The notes beneath the pieces are model-generated. The model was given only the letters and a program-made list of their open reading frames with translations. It had not been told where the DNA came from and did no database searches. DNA of 64,000 nucleotides from Desulfosalsimonas propionicica (lineage in GTDB: Bacteria; Desulfobacterota; Desulfobacteria; Desulfobacterales; Desulfosalsimonadaceae). Numbering within the stretch: the first letter of the stretch is position 1; every line of letters begins with the position of its first letter. Below are positions 46,693 to 56,147 of the stretch, piece after piece. The DNA is taken from contig NZ_JACDUS010000001.1 of assembly GCF_013761005.1 (NCBI RefSeq), positions 186,001-250,000 of the forward strand. Reading direction: 5' to 3'. The position numbers and the translations under genes were made by a program.

Positions 46693-48141
46693 CTATTTGC
46701 GCCAGAATTCCGGCACCAGAAAAATAATCACTGTATAAATTTCCAGTCGCCCCAGAAGCATGCACCAGGAAAGCAGCCATTTGCCAAAGTAGGGAATTTC
46801 GGCATAATTGCCCACCGGTCCCACCATTGCCAGGCCCGGGCCGATATTGCCGATGGATGCGGCCACGGCTGAAAACGAGGTGACAAAATCCACGCCCATG
46901 GATGCCAGCACAATGGAGCAGAGCACAAAAATGCCCATGTACAGGGCCAGAAAACCCAGGACACTGCTGATGACCTCGCCGGACACCGGTTTTCCGCCGA
47001 TTTTCACATAGGAAACCGAATGGGGATGCACCAGGTTGAAAAGCTCCTTGTAGCAAAACTTCACGCAAAGCATGATGCGCATCATCTTCATGCCCCCGCC
47101 GGTGGAACCCGCAGAGCCCCCGAAAAACATGCAGGTCAGCACAATAAGCTGGGCCACTGCCGGCCACTGGTTATAGTCGGCCGTTGCATAGCCGGTGGTC
47201 GTCAAAATGGATATCACCTGAAAAGCGCCGTAACGGAAACTTTCCCCGAAGCTTTCATAGACCTGCCCGTTAATGAAAAAGCTCACCACAAGAATCAGCA
47301 CAACCAGGGTCAACAGATAAAACCGGCATTCCGGATCCCGCCAGTAGGCCAGGGGCCGGGCCCTGAGCATCTGGTAGTGCAGGGAAAAATTGATTCCGGC
47401 AATCACCATGAAGCCCATAATCACGATGTCGATATAAAGGCTGTCATAATGGGCGATAGACAGACCTTTTGTGGAAAATCCGCCGGTGGGCATGGTGGTA
47501 AAGGTGTGGCAGACCGCGTCATAGATCGTCATCCCGCCGGCCAGCAGCAAAATCACCTCAAGCACGGAAAACAGGACATAAACTTTCCACAGCAGCTTGG
47601 CTGTATCGCTGATCCGGGGTTTTAGCTTGTCTGGCATGGGCGTGGGCACCTCTGCCTTGTAGAGCTGAAATCCGCCCACGCCCAGAAAGGGCAGAATGGC
47701 AATGGTCAAAACAATAATGCCCATGCCGCCGAGCCACTGGATAAAGCTGCGCCAGAACAGCAGCCCCCTTGGTACGGCCTCAATATCGGTTAAGACCGAA
47801 GCACCCGTGGTGGTGAACCCGGATACGGACTCAAAAAAGGCATCGGCAAAAACCGGGAAAAACCCTGAGAAATAAAAGGGAAGCGCCCCGAAAAATCCAA
47901 TGGCCGTCCACCCCAGGGCAACGATGGCCATGCCTTCACGCTGGCTGATATACTCGGTCTTGGGCTGCCAGAATATTAAAAACAAGGCCATGCCGCACGC
48001 CCCGGCAACGGCCGCAGACATCAGCAAGGCGCCGGTGCTGCCGTCTGCGTAAAATGCCCCCACTCCGGCGGGCAGTATCAGGGTCAGACCCAGAAAAAAA
48101 ACCAGGATTCCCGTGTATTGGCACACGAAACCCCATCGCAT
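46693..48141 (-). CDS. trkH: Trk/Ktr potassium uptake membrane subunit TrkH
   Basis: The 482-residue protein is the K+ channel-like subunit of the Trk system, with about ten membrane helices and four pore loops: SVSGFTTTGASVLTD near residue 112, TFTTMPTGGFSTKGLS near residue 220, ISILTTTGYATADYN near residue 315, and AVAASIGNIGPGLAMVG near residue 435. The conserved TTG-type filter glycines are present. It starts directly after the trkA stop (TAAATG), so the two subunits are coupled. Confidence 0.95.
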   Translation of the reverse strand: MRWGFVCQYTGILVFFLGLTLILPAGVGAFYADGSTGALLMSAAVAGACGMALFLIFWQPKTEYISQREGMAIVALGWTAIGFFGALPFYFSGFFPVFADAFFESVSGFTTTGASVLTDIEAVPRGLLFWRSFIQWLGGMGIIVLTIAILPFLGVGGFQLYKAEVPTPMPDKLKPRISDTAKLLWKVYVLFSVLEVILLLAGGMTIYDAVCHTFTTMPTGGFSTKGLSIAHYDSLYIDIVIMGFMVIAGINFSLHYQMLRARPLAYWRDPECRFYLLTLVVLILVVSFFINGQVYESFGESFRYGAFQVISILTTTGYATADYNQWPAVAQLIVLTCMFFGGSAGSTGGGMKMMRIMLCVKFCYKELFNLVHPHSVSYVKIGGKPVSGEVISSVLGFLALYMGIFVLCSIVLASMGVDFVTSFSAVAASIGNIGPGLAMVGPVGNYAEIPYFGKWLLSWCMLLGRLEIYTVIIFLVPEFWRK

Positions 48142-49503
48142 TTAGAAAAACTCCAGTTTCACGGTGAGAATCTTTTCAATTTTGGAAATAACCTGGCGCT
48201 TGGCAAAAATGATGACCCGGTCGCCGGGTTCGATCAAGCTGTCGCCCGAAGGAATGATCACCTGGCCGTTTCTGATGATGCCGATGACCAGAGATCCTTT
48301 GGGAAGGGAAGTTTTACGAAGTGGTTTTCCCACAATATCGGATGTTTCCAGGGCTTCGGCTTCCAGCACTTCGGCCTGCTCGTCTGTCAGTGTGCGCACA
48401 GACAAAACCTTGCCCCGGCGGATATGCTGGAGAATGGTATTGATGGCTGAAAGCCTGGGACTGACCACCTGTTCGATGCCGATTGCCGGCATCAGCGGAA
48501 AATAGCTGAACTTGTTTAGTTTGGTAATGGTTTTGCCCGCTCCCATGCGTTTGGCCAGAAGAGAGACCAGGATATTGGTTTCCTCGTCATTGGTCAGGGT
48601 TACCACCGCATCCATTTCCCGGATGTTTTCCTCGATGAGCAGCCGCTGGTCTGAGCCGTCTCCCTGGATGACAACAGCCTTTTTCATTTCCGCAGCCAGT
48701 TCGCTGCATCGCGCAGCCGAGCGTTCGATGATCTTTGTCTGTATACCCCCGCGCTCAAGGATCTCTGCCAGCCGGGTGCCGATGCGGCCACCACCCACGA
48801 TCAGGGTTCGGCGAACGGGCCGGGCCTGCTTGTCAAATGCCTTTATAATGGGCACCAACCCCTTTTCCTCGCTGATAAAATAAACCAGATCCCCGGCGCT
48901 TAGCCGGAAATCCCCGCCCGGAATGACCAGTTCCTCGTTTCTGACCACAGCCGCTACCAGGATTCGGGGCTCGATTTTTTCCGGGATTTCCTTTAACCGG
49001 ATGCCTGCCAGACGGCTGCCGGCATCCAGATAAAGTCCCACAAATTTGAGCATTCCGTCGGCAAAATCACTGACATCCACGGCCCCGGGGATGCGCAGAA
49101 ACTGCTCGATGCTTTTGACCACCTCGATTTCCGGGTTGATCACTGTGTCAATGTGGGGGGCCTGATCATGGAACACCTGGTGATAATCGTCAAAATCGCC
49201 TTCCCGGATCCGGGCCAGCTTTTTTGTGGTAGGCGAGATCACATCAGCCATCATGCAGGCCACAAGGTTGGTTTCATCACTGTCTGTGACCGCAAGCAGG
49301 ATTTCCGCATCCTTTATGCCCGCAGCCTTGAGCACCCGCGGGCTACTGCCCGAGCCGTTAACCGCCTCCACGTCCAGGTTGTCTGAAAGACGCTTGATGG
49401 CTTCTGTATTTCGATCAATTACAACCACTTCCTTGTTTTCAAAGGCCATCCGGCTGGCAATGTGATATCCCACTTCGCCGGCACCCACTATGATGATTTT
49501 CAC
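48142..49503 (-). CDS. trkA: Trk system regulatory subunit TrkA
   Basis: The 453-residue protein is the cytoplasmic gating ring of the K+ uptake system. It has two RCK units, each an NAD(H)-binding Rossmann fold (MKIIIVGAGEVGYHIASRM at the start, TLIVGGGRIGTRLAEIL near residue 235) followed by a TrkA-C domain (FVGLYLDAGSRLAGIRL; ALETSDIVGKPLRKTSLPKG). The start is GTG 49503, overlapping the recD2 stop as GTGA, so potassium uptake is translationally tied to a DNA helicase gene. Confidence 0.95.
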   Translation of the reverse strand: MKIIIVGAGEVGYHIASRMAFENKEVVVIDRNTEAIKRLSDNLDVEAVNGSGSSPRVLKAAGIKDAEILLAVTDSDETNLVACMMADVISPTTKKLARIREGDFDDYHQVFHDQAPHIDTVINPEIEVVKSIEQFLRIPGAVDVSDFADGMLKFVGLYLDAGSRLAGIRLKEIPEKIEPRILVAAVVRNEELVIPGGDFRLSAGDLVYFISEEKGLVPIIKAFDKQARPVRRTLIVGGGRIGTRLAEILERGGIQTKIIERSAARCSELAAEMKKAVVIQGDGSDQRLLIEENIREMDAVVTLTNDEETNILVSLLAKRMGAGKTITKLNKFSYFPLMPAIGIEQVVSPRLSAINTILQHIRRGKVLSVRTLTDEQAEVLEAEALETSDIVGKPLRKTSLPKGSLVIGIIRNGQVIIPSGDSLIEPGDRVIIFAKRQVISKIEKILTVKLEFF

Positions 49504-51734
49504 CGCAGTTGCTCCTTGTCGAAATGATTTCCCTGGTATCTGCCGCAGGCCGCAGCCAGCCGCACGGCCAGCCCGGTATGCCGCCTGGCCGGGGTATTGT
49601 TTTTCACGGCAATGGCCATGGCCTTTTTGGCTCCAACCATTACCACCAGAGCCTTTCCCCGGGTAACTGCCGTGTAGACCAGGTTGCGCTGGAGCATCAT
49701 GTAATGCTGGGTCAAAAGCGGCATGACCACTGCAGGAAACTCAGAGCCCTGGGCCTTGTGCACGGATACAGCATACGCGGTCACCACCTCGTCGAGCTCA
49801 GTGAACGCATAACTGATGCGCCGGTCCTCAAAATCAATCTGAACCTGCCGGGTTTCCTCGTCCAGGCCGGTAATGCGCCCCATATCCCCGTTAAACACCT
49901 GCTTGTCATAATTGTTCCGGGTCTGCATGACCTTGTCATAAAGCCGGAACACCGTGCTCCCGCTGGTGATCTGGGGATTGCCGGGATTTAAGGCTTCCTG
50001 GAGCACGCCGTTTAACGCCGCCGTACCGGCCTGGCCCCGGTGCATGGGACTCAGGACCTGAATTTCGGTGACAGGATCAAACCCGAATCGCCGGGGTATG
50101 CGTTTTGACACCAATTCCACAATGGTGTCAACAACTTTTTCCGGATCCGTCTGCCCGATGAAATAAAAATCAGTGTCCTCGCGGCTTGCATCCATCTGCG
50201 GGATCCGGCCGCTGTTGATCTGGTGGGCGTTTACAATGATTTGGCTTTTGCGGGCCTGGCGGAAAATCTCGGTTAAACGCACTACCGGCACAGCCCCGGA
50301 TGTGATAATATCTGCCAGCACGTTTCCCGGCCCCACAGACGGCAGCTGGTGAACGTCGCCCACCATCACCAGGGTGGCGGCAGGAGGCACGGCCTTTACC
50401 AGATGATACATGAGCACCGTGTCAATCATGGAGGCTTCGTCGATAATGAGCAGATCGCATTTCAGCGGATTGTCCTGGTTTTTCTGAAATCCCCCGGCCT
50501 GATAATTAAAGGAAAGCATCCGGTGAATGGTCACCGCCGTATAGCCGGTGGCCTCGCTCATTTTCTTGGCAGCCCGGCCCGTGGGAGCGGCCAGCATGAT
50601 CTTTGCTGAAAGCTGGCTAAAAATCTCTAACATGGCCCGGATAATGGTGGTCTTTCCAGTGCCCGGCCCGCCGGTGAGCACCATGACCTTGTTTTGTGCC
50701 GCACATTTCACCGCCTGCTGCTGCTTTTCCGCCAAAGCAAAATCAAGCCGATTCTGGACCCATTGCAGGGCCCTGGGTGCATCAATGGAACGAACCGCCT
50801 TGGGCGCGCCAAGCAAACGGACAAAATGGCCGGCAATGCCGGTTTCGCAAACAAAAAACCGCTTTAGGTAAACCGCCGGGTCTGCTTCAGGACGTATTTG
50901 CCCATCATCGTCGATGACCAGATCCCGGTCTCCGGCTGCTTTTGCAATGGCATCGGAAATGCGCTCTGTTGCCGCCTCCAGAATTTCCATGCTTTTTTCC
51001 ACAAGCAGGCCCCGGGGATAAAACACATGCCCGTCTTCTGCCAGCTGATTGAGTACATACAAAATCCCGGCTTTTATGCGCAGAGGGTCCTGCTTTTCAA
51101 AACCCAGGCGGGAGGCGATCCGGTCGGCTGTCAAAAACCCGATGCCGGAAATATCGGTTGCCAGCTGATAGGGGTTGGCGGTGACCACATCAATGGCATC
51201 CCGGCCGTATTGCCTGAAAATGCGCACAGCCCAGGCCGCGCTGACCTCGTGGGACTGGAGAAAAACCATGACGTTGCGGATCTCGCGCTGCTCGGCCCAG
51301 GCGGTCTGAATCATCTCAATGCGTTTTTCGCCAATGCCTTCAACTTCCCGGAGTTTTTCAGGATGGTTTTCAATCACGTCCAGTGCGGACTTGCCAAACC
51401 GGTCCACAATCCGTTCCGCCATGACCGGACCGATTCCACGGATCATGCCGGAGCCCAGATATTTGCGAATGCCGTTGATTGTGGAGGGGGTAATGCTGCG
51501 ATGGGAGCGAACCTCAAATTGTTCGCCGTAAGTCGGATGAAGTTTCCAGAAGCCGGTTATTTCCAGGGCTTCTCCGGGCGCCGGATCCGTGAACCGACCC
51601 ACCACGGTCACCGGCTCCCGCCGGCCGCGGACCCGCATCCGGGCCACGGTATAGCCGTTTTCCGGATTTGTATAGGTCACCCGCTCAATCTGGCCGGAAA
51701 GGGTTTGATTCTCTGATTCGGCCTGGAAGGTCAT
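49500..51734 (-). CDS. recD2: RecD2-type ATP-dependent DNA helicase
   Basis: RecD2 is a 5'-3' superfamily-1B helicase that acts without RecBC. The 744-residue protein has the long N-terminal part with OB-like strands (TYTNPENGYTVARMRVRG) and helix-hairpin-helix repeats (GMIRGIGPVMAERIVDRFG, LREVEGIGEKRIEMI). The helicase core follows with Walker A LTGGPGTGKTTIIRAM near residue 350, IIDEASMIDTVLMYHL, and near the end VHKAQGSEFPAVVMPL. ATG 51734 starts it. It overlaps trkA downstream and follows the TPR gene by 57 bases. Confidence 0.95.
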   Translation of the reverse strand: MTFQAESENQTLSGQIERVTYTNPENGYTVARMRVRGRREPVTVVGRFTDPAPGEALEITGFWKLHPTYGEQFEVRSHRSITPSTINGIRKYLGSGMIRGIGPVMAERIVDRFGKSALDVIENHPEKLREVEGIGEKRIEMIQTAWAEQREIRNVMVFLQSHEVSAAWAVRIFRQYGRDAIDVVTANPYQLATDISGIGFLTADRIASRLGFEKQDPLRIKAGILYVLNQLAEDGHVFYPRGLLVEKSMEILEAATERISDAIAKAAGDRDLVIDDDGQIRPEADPAVYLKRFFVCETGIAGHFVRLLGAPKAVRSIDAPRALQWVQNRLDFALAEKQQQAVKCAAQNKVMVLTGGPGTGKTTIIRAMLEIFSQLSAKIMLAAPTGRAAKKMSEATGYTAVTIHRMLSFNYQAGGFQKNQDNPLKCDLLIIDEASMIDTVLMYHLVKAVPPAATLVMVGDVHQLPSVGPGNVLADIITSGAVPVVRLTEIFRQARKSQIIVNAHQINSGRIPQMDASREDTDFYFIGQTDPEKVVDTIVELVSKRIPRRFGFDPVTEIQVLSPMHRGQAGTAALNGVLQEALNPGNPQITSGSTVFRLYDKVMQTRNNYDKQVFNGDMGRITGLDEETRQVQIDFEDRRISYAFTELDEVVTAYAVSVHKAQGSEFPAVVMPLLTQHYMMLQRNLVYTAVTRGKALVVMVGAKKAMAIAVKNNTPARRHTGLAVRLAAACGRYQGNHFDKEQLR

Positions 51735-51791
51735 GGTACGGCATTTTCCGTGAAAAATGGTTGAAAATGCCCAACGCCGGTATGGCCTGTG

Positions 51792-52484
51792 TCAGCCGGA
51801 AATCCTGGCCCGGGCTGCGTCGGCGAACATGGAATCCGAATACTCGGAAACAAGCTGCTCAAAGGCCTGCCGGCTTTTTTCCGGCGCTCCCGTTTTCTCG
51901 TAAAGCAGCCCGAGATTAAACAGGGCCTGATCATCAAGGACCGTGCTCTGGTTTTCCAGTACCTGCTGAAAATAAAAAATCGCCTGCTCATTGTCTGCCA
52001 TGGCCGCATGGGCGTGGGCCATGCCGTTTAGCACCAGAAAATTAAACCGGTCATTATTTTTCAGCTTTTTCCAGGCACTCTCATACAATGACAAGGCGCG
52101 ATCGGGCTCTCCGATCTCCAGGCACAATGCCGCATACCGGAGCAGGGCCATTTCACCGGCGTCCGTATACCCGTAATCTTCAATCAGGGACGCGTAACGG
52201 TCCTTGATGCCCTCGTAGGCTTCCGGGCCTTGCTCCGAATCAATGGCCCCGGCCTGCCGGGTAATTTCCAGCAGGCGTGCCGAAGCGTTGTTCTGCGCTT
52301 GTGCCAGGAAATAGAACACGCCGGAGAGCACCAAAATCAGGCATAACAGTCCGGCTCCGGCGATGATCAGTTGCTTCTGGTAGATGCGGACAACACCTGC
52401 AATCTTTTTTAAAAACTGCTGCAGGGGATCATCCGGCAGCTCTGAATGCCCGGTATCTGCCGGCCCGGTGTTTTTTTCAGCCAT
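51792..52484 (-). CDS. YfgM-like membrane-anchored TPR protein
   Basis: The 230-residue protein has a cytoplasmic N-terminus of ~40 residues, one membrane helix (LIIAGAGLLCLILVLSGVFYF), and a periplasmic part with tetratricopeptide repeats (LRYAALCLEIGEPDRALSLY, AHAAMADNEQAIFYFQQVL, LFNLGLLYEKTGAPEKSRQA). This is the layout of YfgM/Tol-Pal-type TPR proteins that help envelope protein folding. It lies 16 bases after the PfkB kinase gene in the same direction. Confidence 0.85.
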   Translation of the reverse strand: MAEKNTGPADTGHSELPDDPLQQFLKKIAGVVRIYQKQLIIAGAGLLCLILVLSGVFYFLAQAQNNASARLLEITRQAGAIDSEQGPEAYEGIKDRYASLIEDYGYTDAGEMALLRYAALCLEIGEPDRALSLYESAWKKLKNNDRFNFLVLNGMAHAHAAMADNEQAIFYFQQVLENQSTVLDDQALFNLGLLYEKTGAPEKSRQAFEQLVSEYSDSMFADAARARISG

Positions 52485-52500
52485 GTTGCATCACTCTTTG

Positions 52501-53511
52501 TCAAATATTTTCGGTATTTTCCGGCAACAGCTGCTTGATGCGCTGCCAGCCTGCTTCCTCGACCTTGGCACCCACCAGTTGACAAACTTCGTACCCGCAG
52601 GCCGAACCAAGGTTTCCGCTTTTTGTAAAGGAATAGCCATTAACCAGGCCGAAAAGAAAACCGGCAGCCCAGAGGTCTCCGGCCCCTGTTGTGTCAACCG
52701 CGCATCCATCGCCCAGCGCTTCAACCCGGGTGATCTCTCCCTTATACAGGATCATGCTTCCCCTGGGCCCGGTTTTTAACACCGCGATTTCCGTATTCCG
52801 GCCCAGCTCCTGAAGGGAGGATGCTTCATCTTTTATGCCGGTATAGGCAAAGGCCTCATCCTCGTTTGCAATCAGGATATCAATGTAGTCGGCCACGATA
52901 TCGTTTAGCAATTCCCTGGATTCCTCCACAACGTTGAAACTGGCCAGATCCAGGCTGATGCGCGCCCCCGAGGCCTTGCCGGCTTTTAAAACCGCCATCA
53001 TCAACTCCGGATTAAACAGCAGATAGCCTTCCACGTGCACGATGGCCGCACCGTCAAAACATTTCCGGGTGATTTCCCCGGGCTGCATCTCCGCAGACGC
53101 CCCCAAATAGGTAAACATGGTGCGCTGGGCATCCGGGGTGATCACCGACAACACACGGCCGGTCGGCGATGCGGACCGGAACAGATACGGCTCCACCCGC
53201 TGGGCCACCAGGTCGGATTCAAACACGTCGCCCAGTTCATCTTCTCCCCGCTTGCCCACGAAACGGGCGGCACCGCCCAGGCATCCGACCCCAACGGCCG
53301 TGTTGCAGGCCGATCCGCCGCTGACCACAGTGGGGGGGTTGGCGGTTTTGGATACAAGATCGTCAATAAAGGTCTGCTCCACCAAAGTCATGCCGCCCTT
53401 GGCAGCACCAACGGTTTCAAGAAAACTGTCATCTTCCCCGGCCAGCATATCCACGAGCGCCGAACCCACGCACACAATGGCGCTGCGGTCCGGCTCAAAT
53501 GAGATGGTCAT
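52501..53511 (-). CDS. PfkB-family carbohydrate/nucleoside kinase (adenosine-kinase-like)
   Basis: The 336-residue ribokinase-fold enzyme has the N-terminal substrate block VSGGSACNTAVGVGCLGG near residue 60 and the C-terminal signature VDTTGAGDLWAAGFLFG with the catalytic Asp in TGAGD. Its overall sequence resembles the adenosine-kinase-like group common in Desulfobacterota; the true substrate is not proven. ATG 53511 has AAGGACT upstream, while the frame is open to a TTG 6 bases earlier. It heads the kinase/TPR/recD2/trk run. Confidence 0.88.
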   Translation of the reverse strand: MTISFEPDRSAIVCVGSALVDMLAGEDDSFLETVGAAKGGMTLVEQTFIDDLVSKTANPPTVVSGGSACNTAVGVGCLGGAARFVGKRGEDELGDVFESDLVAQRVEPYLFRSASPTGRVLSVITPDAQRTMFTYLGASAEMQPGEITRKCFDGAAIVHVEGYLLFNPELMMAVLKAGKASGARISLDLASFNVVEESRELLNDIVADYIDILIANEDEAFAYTGIKDEASSLQELGRNTEIAVLKTGPRGSMILYKGEITRVEALGDGCAVDTTGAGDLWAAGFLFGLVNGYSFTKSGNLGSACGYEVCQLVGAKVEEAGWQRIKQLLPENTENI

Positions 53512-53559
53512 ATTCAAGTCCTTTCCGTTAACTTAAAAAATACCTGACAATCCGGACAT

Positions 53560-54024
53560 CTACCACACCAGGCCTCTGTAGATCCAGCCCTTTTCCCCGT
53601 CAGCATGCTGGATATGGATCCAATCCCCCTTTTTTTCCAAAACCTTGAAGGGAACGCCTTTTTCAGCCTGAAAAGCCACGTCATTACTGGTACCTGGGCC
53701 GGTGCGGATGTTGATCACACCCTTTTTTGTGATCACGGTTTTGATGTCTGCCAAAAGGTCCTTGTGAATCCAGGCCCGGGTGCCTTCGAAATCCTTAAAA
53801 AAATACCAATCCCCCTGGGTCTCAATAACTTCCAGGGGGGTATAGAGTTCCATCTGCCAAAGTTTTTCATGCTCGGTGCCGGGCCCGGAACGGGTGTTGG
53901 CCACATCCACGGAAACGGCCATGCGCCGGGCCTCTGCCGCAGCTGCAGCCGCGGCCAGCATTGTGAAAATCGTCAGGCAGATGATCATTGCCGTAAATCT
54001 GCGCGAAGTTGCTGCCGGATACAT
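53560..54024 (-). CDS. Secreted protein with two bacterial SH3 domains
   Basis: The 154-residue protein has a signal peptide (MIICLTIFTMLAAAAAAAEA) and two SH3b domains: VDVANTRSGPGTEHEKLWQ through YFFKDFEGTRAWIHKDLL, and GVINIRTGPGTSNDVAFQA through KGDWIHIQHADGEKGWIYRG. Such domains bind peptidoglycan or act as periplasmic adaptors. AGGAGG precedes ATG 54024 and overlaps the end region of the VWA gene, so it is co-transcribed with it. Confidence 0.88.
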   Translation of the reverse strand: MYPAATSRRFTAMIICLTIFTMLAAAAAAAEARRMAVSVDVANTRSGPGTEHEKLWQMELYTPLEVIETQGDWYFFKDFEGTRAWIHKDLLADIKTVITKKGVINIRTGPGTSNDVAFQAEKGVPFKVLEKKGDWIHIQHADGEKGWIYRGLVW

Positions 54025-54044
54025 GATTGAAAAATCCTCCTGTT

Positions 54045-55235
54045 TTAGGCGGCCATCAATTGGTTTACCGCCTGTTCAAGCCCGTCAATGCTTAGTTCAT
54101 ACATGGGAAAAATCTGGGCAATGGCGTTGATGGTCCGGGTGTAGGGCCACATGCGGGCGGGCACGGGATTTAACCAGGCATTGTGCGGGAAGGTTTCGGC
54201 CAGAAACCGCAACTGTTCAATGCTGGCCTTGCCGCTGCGCTCGTGGACGTAAATGGAGCCGTCCCTGGCCATCAATTCATAAGGGGCCATGCTGGCATCG
54301 CCCACCAGAATCAGGCGCGTGTCCGGATCATTTCTCACAAATTCGGCCACCGGCTTGGGCTTGCGATACCGGGCCGGATCCTCCCATACCGTGTCATAAA
54401 TGGTGTTGTGGAAGAAATAGGTTTTCAACTCCTTGAACTGGGAGCGGGCGTAATTAAACAGAGTCCGGACCACGTGCACATATGGATCCATGGAGTAGCC
54501 GCCGTTATCAATGGCCAGGATCACCTTGAGCCGGTCTTTTAAGCGCCGGTCAAATACGATCTGGATATCGCCGGCGTTTTTCATGGTCTGATAAATGCTT
54601 TCGTCTATATTGAGCTGGTCTTTGGGTCCGGCGGGCACCAGATTGCGAAGCCGCTTTAAGGCCTCGCCCATGGATGACTGGGTCAGGGGCCCCATGCGGG
54701 AATAATCCTTGTACCGTCTTTCATTGGCCACCTTGATGGCCGACTGGTTGCGGGATTCGCCGCCCACGCGCAAACCGCCCGGATGATATCCGGAATGACC
54801 CACCGGGGAGGTCCCGCCGGTGCCGATCCATCGGTTTCCGCCTTCATGCCGCTCGGTCTGTTCTTTTAAGCGTTCCTTGAAATATTCAATCAGCTCGTCA
54901 GGTGACAGATTCTGCAGATCCGCGGCATTGATCCCCAGGGCATCGGCCACGGACTGCGGGTCGGTCAGCCACTGGTCCAGCATGGCCTTTGCGATCTCGT
55001 CAAGCTCAAAGCCCTCCATGTCCGGCAATTCCGCACCCTCGAAATAATGGGCAAAAATCTGGTCAAACAGGTCAAAATACCGCTCACTTTTGACCAGAAT
55101 CGCCCGGGAGGCGGTGTAAAAATCCGAAAGGGAAAAAATCAGCCCGTTTGCCAGGGCCTTGTGCAGGGTCAAAAAGGCCGTGGGCGTGACCGGCACGCCC
55201 GCATCCTTGAGCTTATAAAAAAACTCCACAAACAT
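54045..55235 (-). CDS. VWA-domain protein (CoxE-like) with altered MIDAS motif
   Basis: The 396-residue protein has an N-terminal helical CoxE-like part (FFYKLKDAGVPVTPTAFL, FDQIFAHYFEG), a glycine-rich middle (GTGGTSPVGHSGYHPGG), and a C-terminal von Willebrand A fold. The first metal-site motif, usually DxSxS, reads DNGGYS in LKVILAIDNGGYSMDPY, so metal binding may be changed; a later Asp is seen in RLILVGDASMAPYEL. It is next to a MoxR ATPase, the usual pair in metal-enzyme maturation or protein remodelling. Confidence 0.9.
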   Translation of the reverse strand: MFVEFFYKLKDAGVPVTPTAFLTLHKALANGLIFSLSDFYTASRAILVKSERYFDLFDQIFAHYFEGAELPDMEGFELDEIAKAMLDQWLTDPQSVADALGINAADLQNLSPDELIEYFKERLKEQTERHEGGNRWIGTGGTSPVGHSGYHPGGLRVGGESRNQSAIKVANERRYKDYSRMGPLTQSSMGEALKRLRNLVPAGPKDQLNIDESIYQTMKNAGDIQIVFDRRLKDRLKVILAIDNGGYSMDPYVHVVRTLFNYARSQFKELKTYFFHNTIYDTVWEDPARYRKPKPVAEFVRNDPDTRLILVGDASMAPYELMARDGSIYVHERSGKASIEQLRFLAETFPHNAWLNPVPARMWPYTRTINAIAQIFPMYELSIDGLEQAVNQLMAA

Positions 55236-55247
55236 GGCATCCCGCCT

Positions 55248-56105
55248 CTAGAACCGTTTTTTGCGCTGCACCTGATTGGCTGCATACTGATAATCCTGGC
55301 TCTTTTTAAACAACACCCCCAGGTAGGGCAGCTCTCCCTTGGCCAACTGCTTGGGCTTGAAGTCCGGGTCCGCTGAAAGGGCCCGGATCCAGTTGATCAA
55401 CTCCCGGGTTGCGGGCTTTTTTTCCACCATGTCGATTTCCCGGAGTTGATAGAAGGTGTTGATGGCATGATCCATCAGGTCTGAATCAATCTCCGGAAAA
55501 TGCACATGAATGATTTTGCGCATCATCTTAGGATCCGGAAAGGCAATATGATGAAAATTGCACCGGCCCAGAAATGGGTCGGAAAGATCCTTCTTGGCGT
55601 TGGAGGTGATGATAATCACCGGCCTGTGCCGGGCCCGGATGGTTTTGTCAATTTCAATAATGTCAAATTCCATTTGATCGAGCACATCAAGCATGTCATC
55701 CTGGAAGTCCGTATCGGCCTTGTCAATTTCATCAATCAGCAAGACAGTGCGTTCTTCGGCTGTAAACGCCTGGCCGATCTTGCCCATCTTGATGTAATCC
55801 TCGATCCGGCTCACATCCCGGGTAGAGTCGCCAAAACGGCTGTCATTGAGCCGGGTGAGGGTATCATACTGGTAAAGACCGTCTATGAGCTTCATATTGG
55901 ATTTGACATTTAACACGATCAGCGGCATGTGCAGACTTTCAGCAATGGCATAGGCCAGCATGGTCTTTCCTGTTCCGGGCTCGCCCTTTAACAGCAGGGG
56001 CATTTCCAGGGACCTGGAAATATTAACAATTCTGGCCAACTCCGGGTCCAGGACGTAACGTTTTGCACCGCTGAACTGATCTTTTTCCTGTAATTGTTTC
56101 GTCAT
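55248..56105 (-). CDS. MoxR-family AAA+ ATPase
   Basis: The 285-residue ATPase has Walker A LLKGEPGTGKTMLAYAIA near residue 40, Walker B TVLLIDEIDKAD, sensor 1 VIIITSNAKKDL and an arginine finger in FLGRCNFHHI. MoxR proteins act with VWA partners as chaperones for enzyme assembly; the partner is encoded 12 bases downstream. The target complex is not evident here. Start ATG 56105 has AGGA at a suitable distance. Confidence 0.93.
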   Translation of the reverse strand: MTKQLQEKDQFSGAKRYVLDPELARIVNISRSLEMPLLLKGEPGTGKTMLAYAIAESLHMPLIVLNVKSNMKLIDGLYQYDTLTRLNDSRFGDSTRDVSRIEDYIKMGKIGQAFTAEERTVLLIDEIDKADTDFQDDMLDVLDQMEFDIIEIDKTIRARHRPVIIITSNAKKDLSDPFLGRCNFHHIAFPDPKMMRKIIHVHFPEIDSDLMDHAINTFYQLREIDMVEKKPATRELINWIRALSADPDFKPKQLAKGELPYLGVLFKKSQDYQYAANQVQRKKRF

Positions 56106-56147
56106 AATTACTCAATCCTGCCTTATCTTGATTTTCACAGCCAGAGG

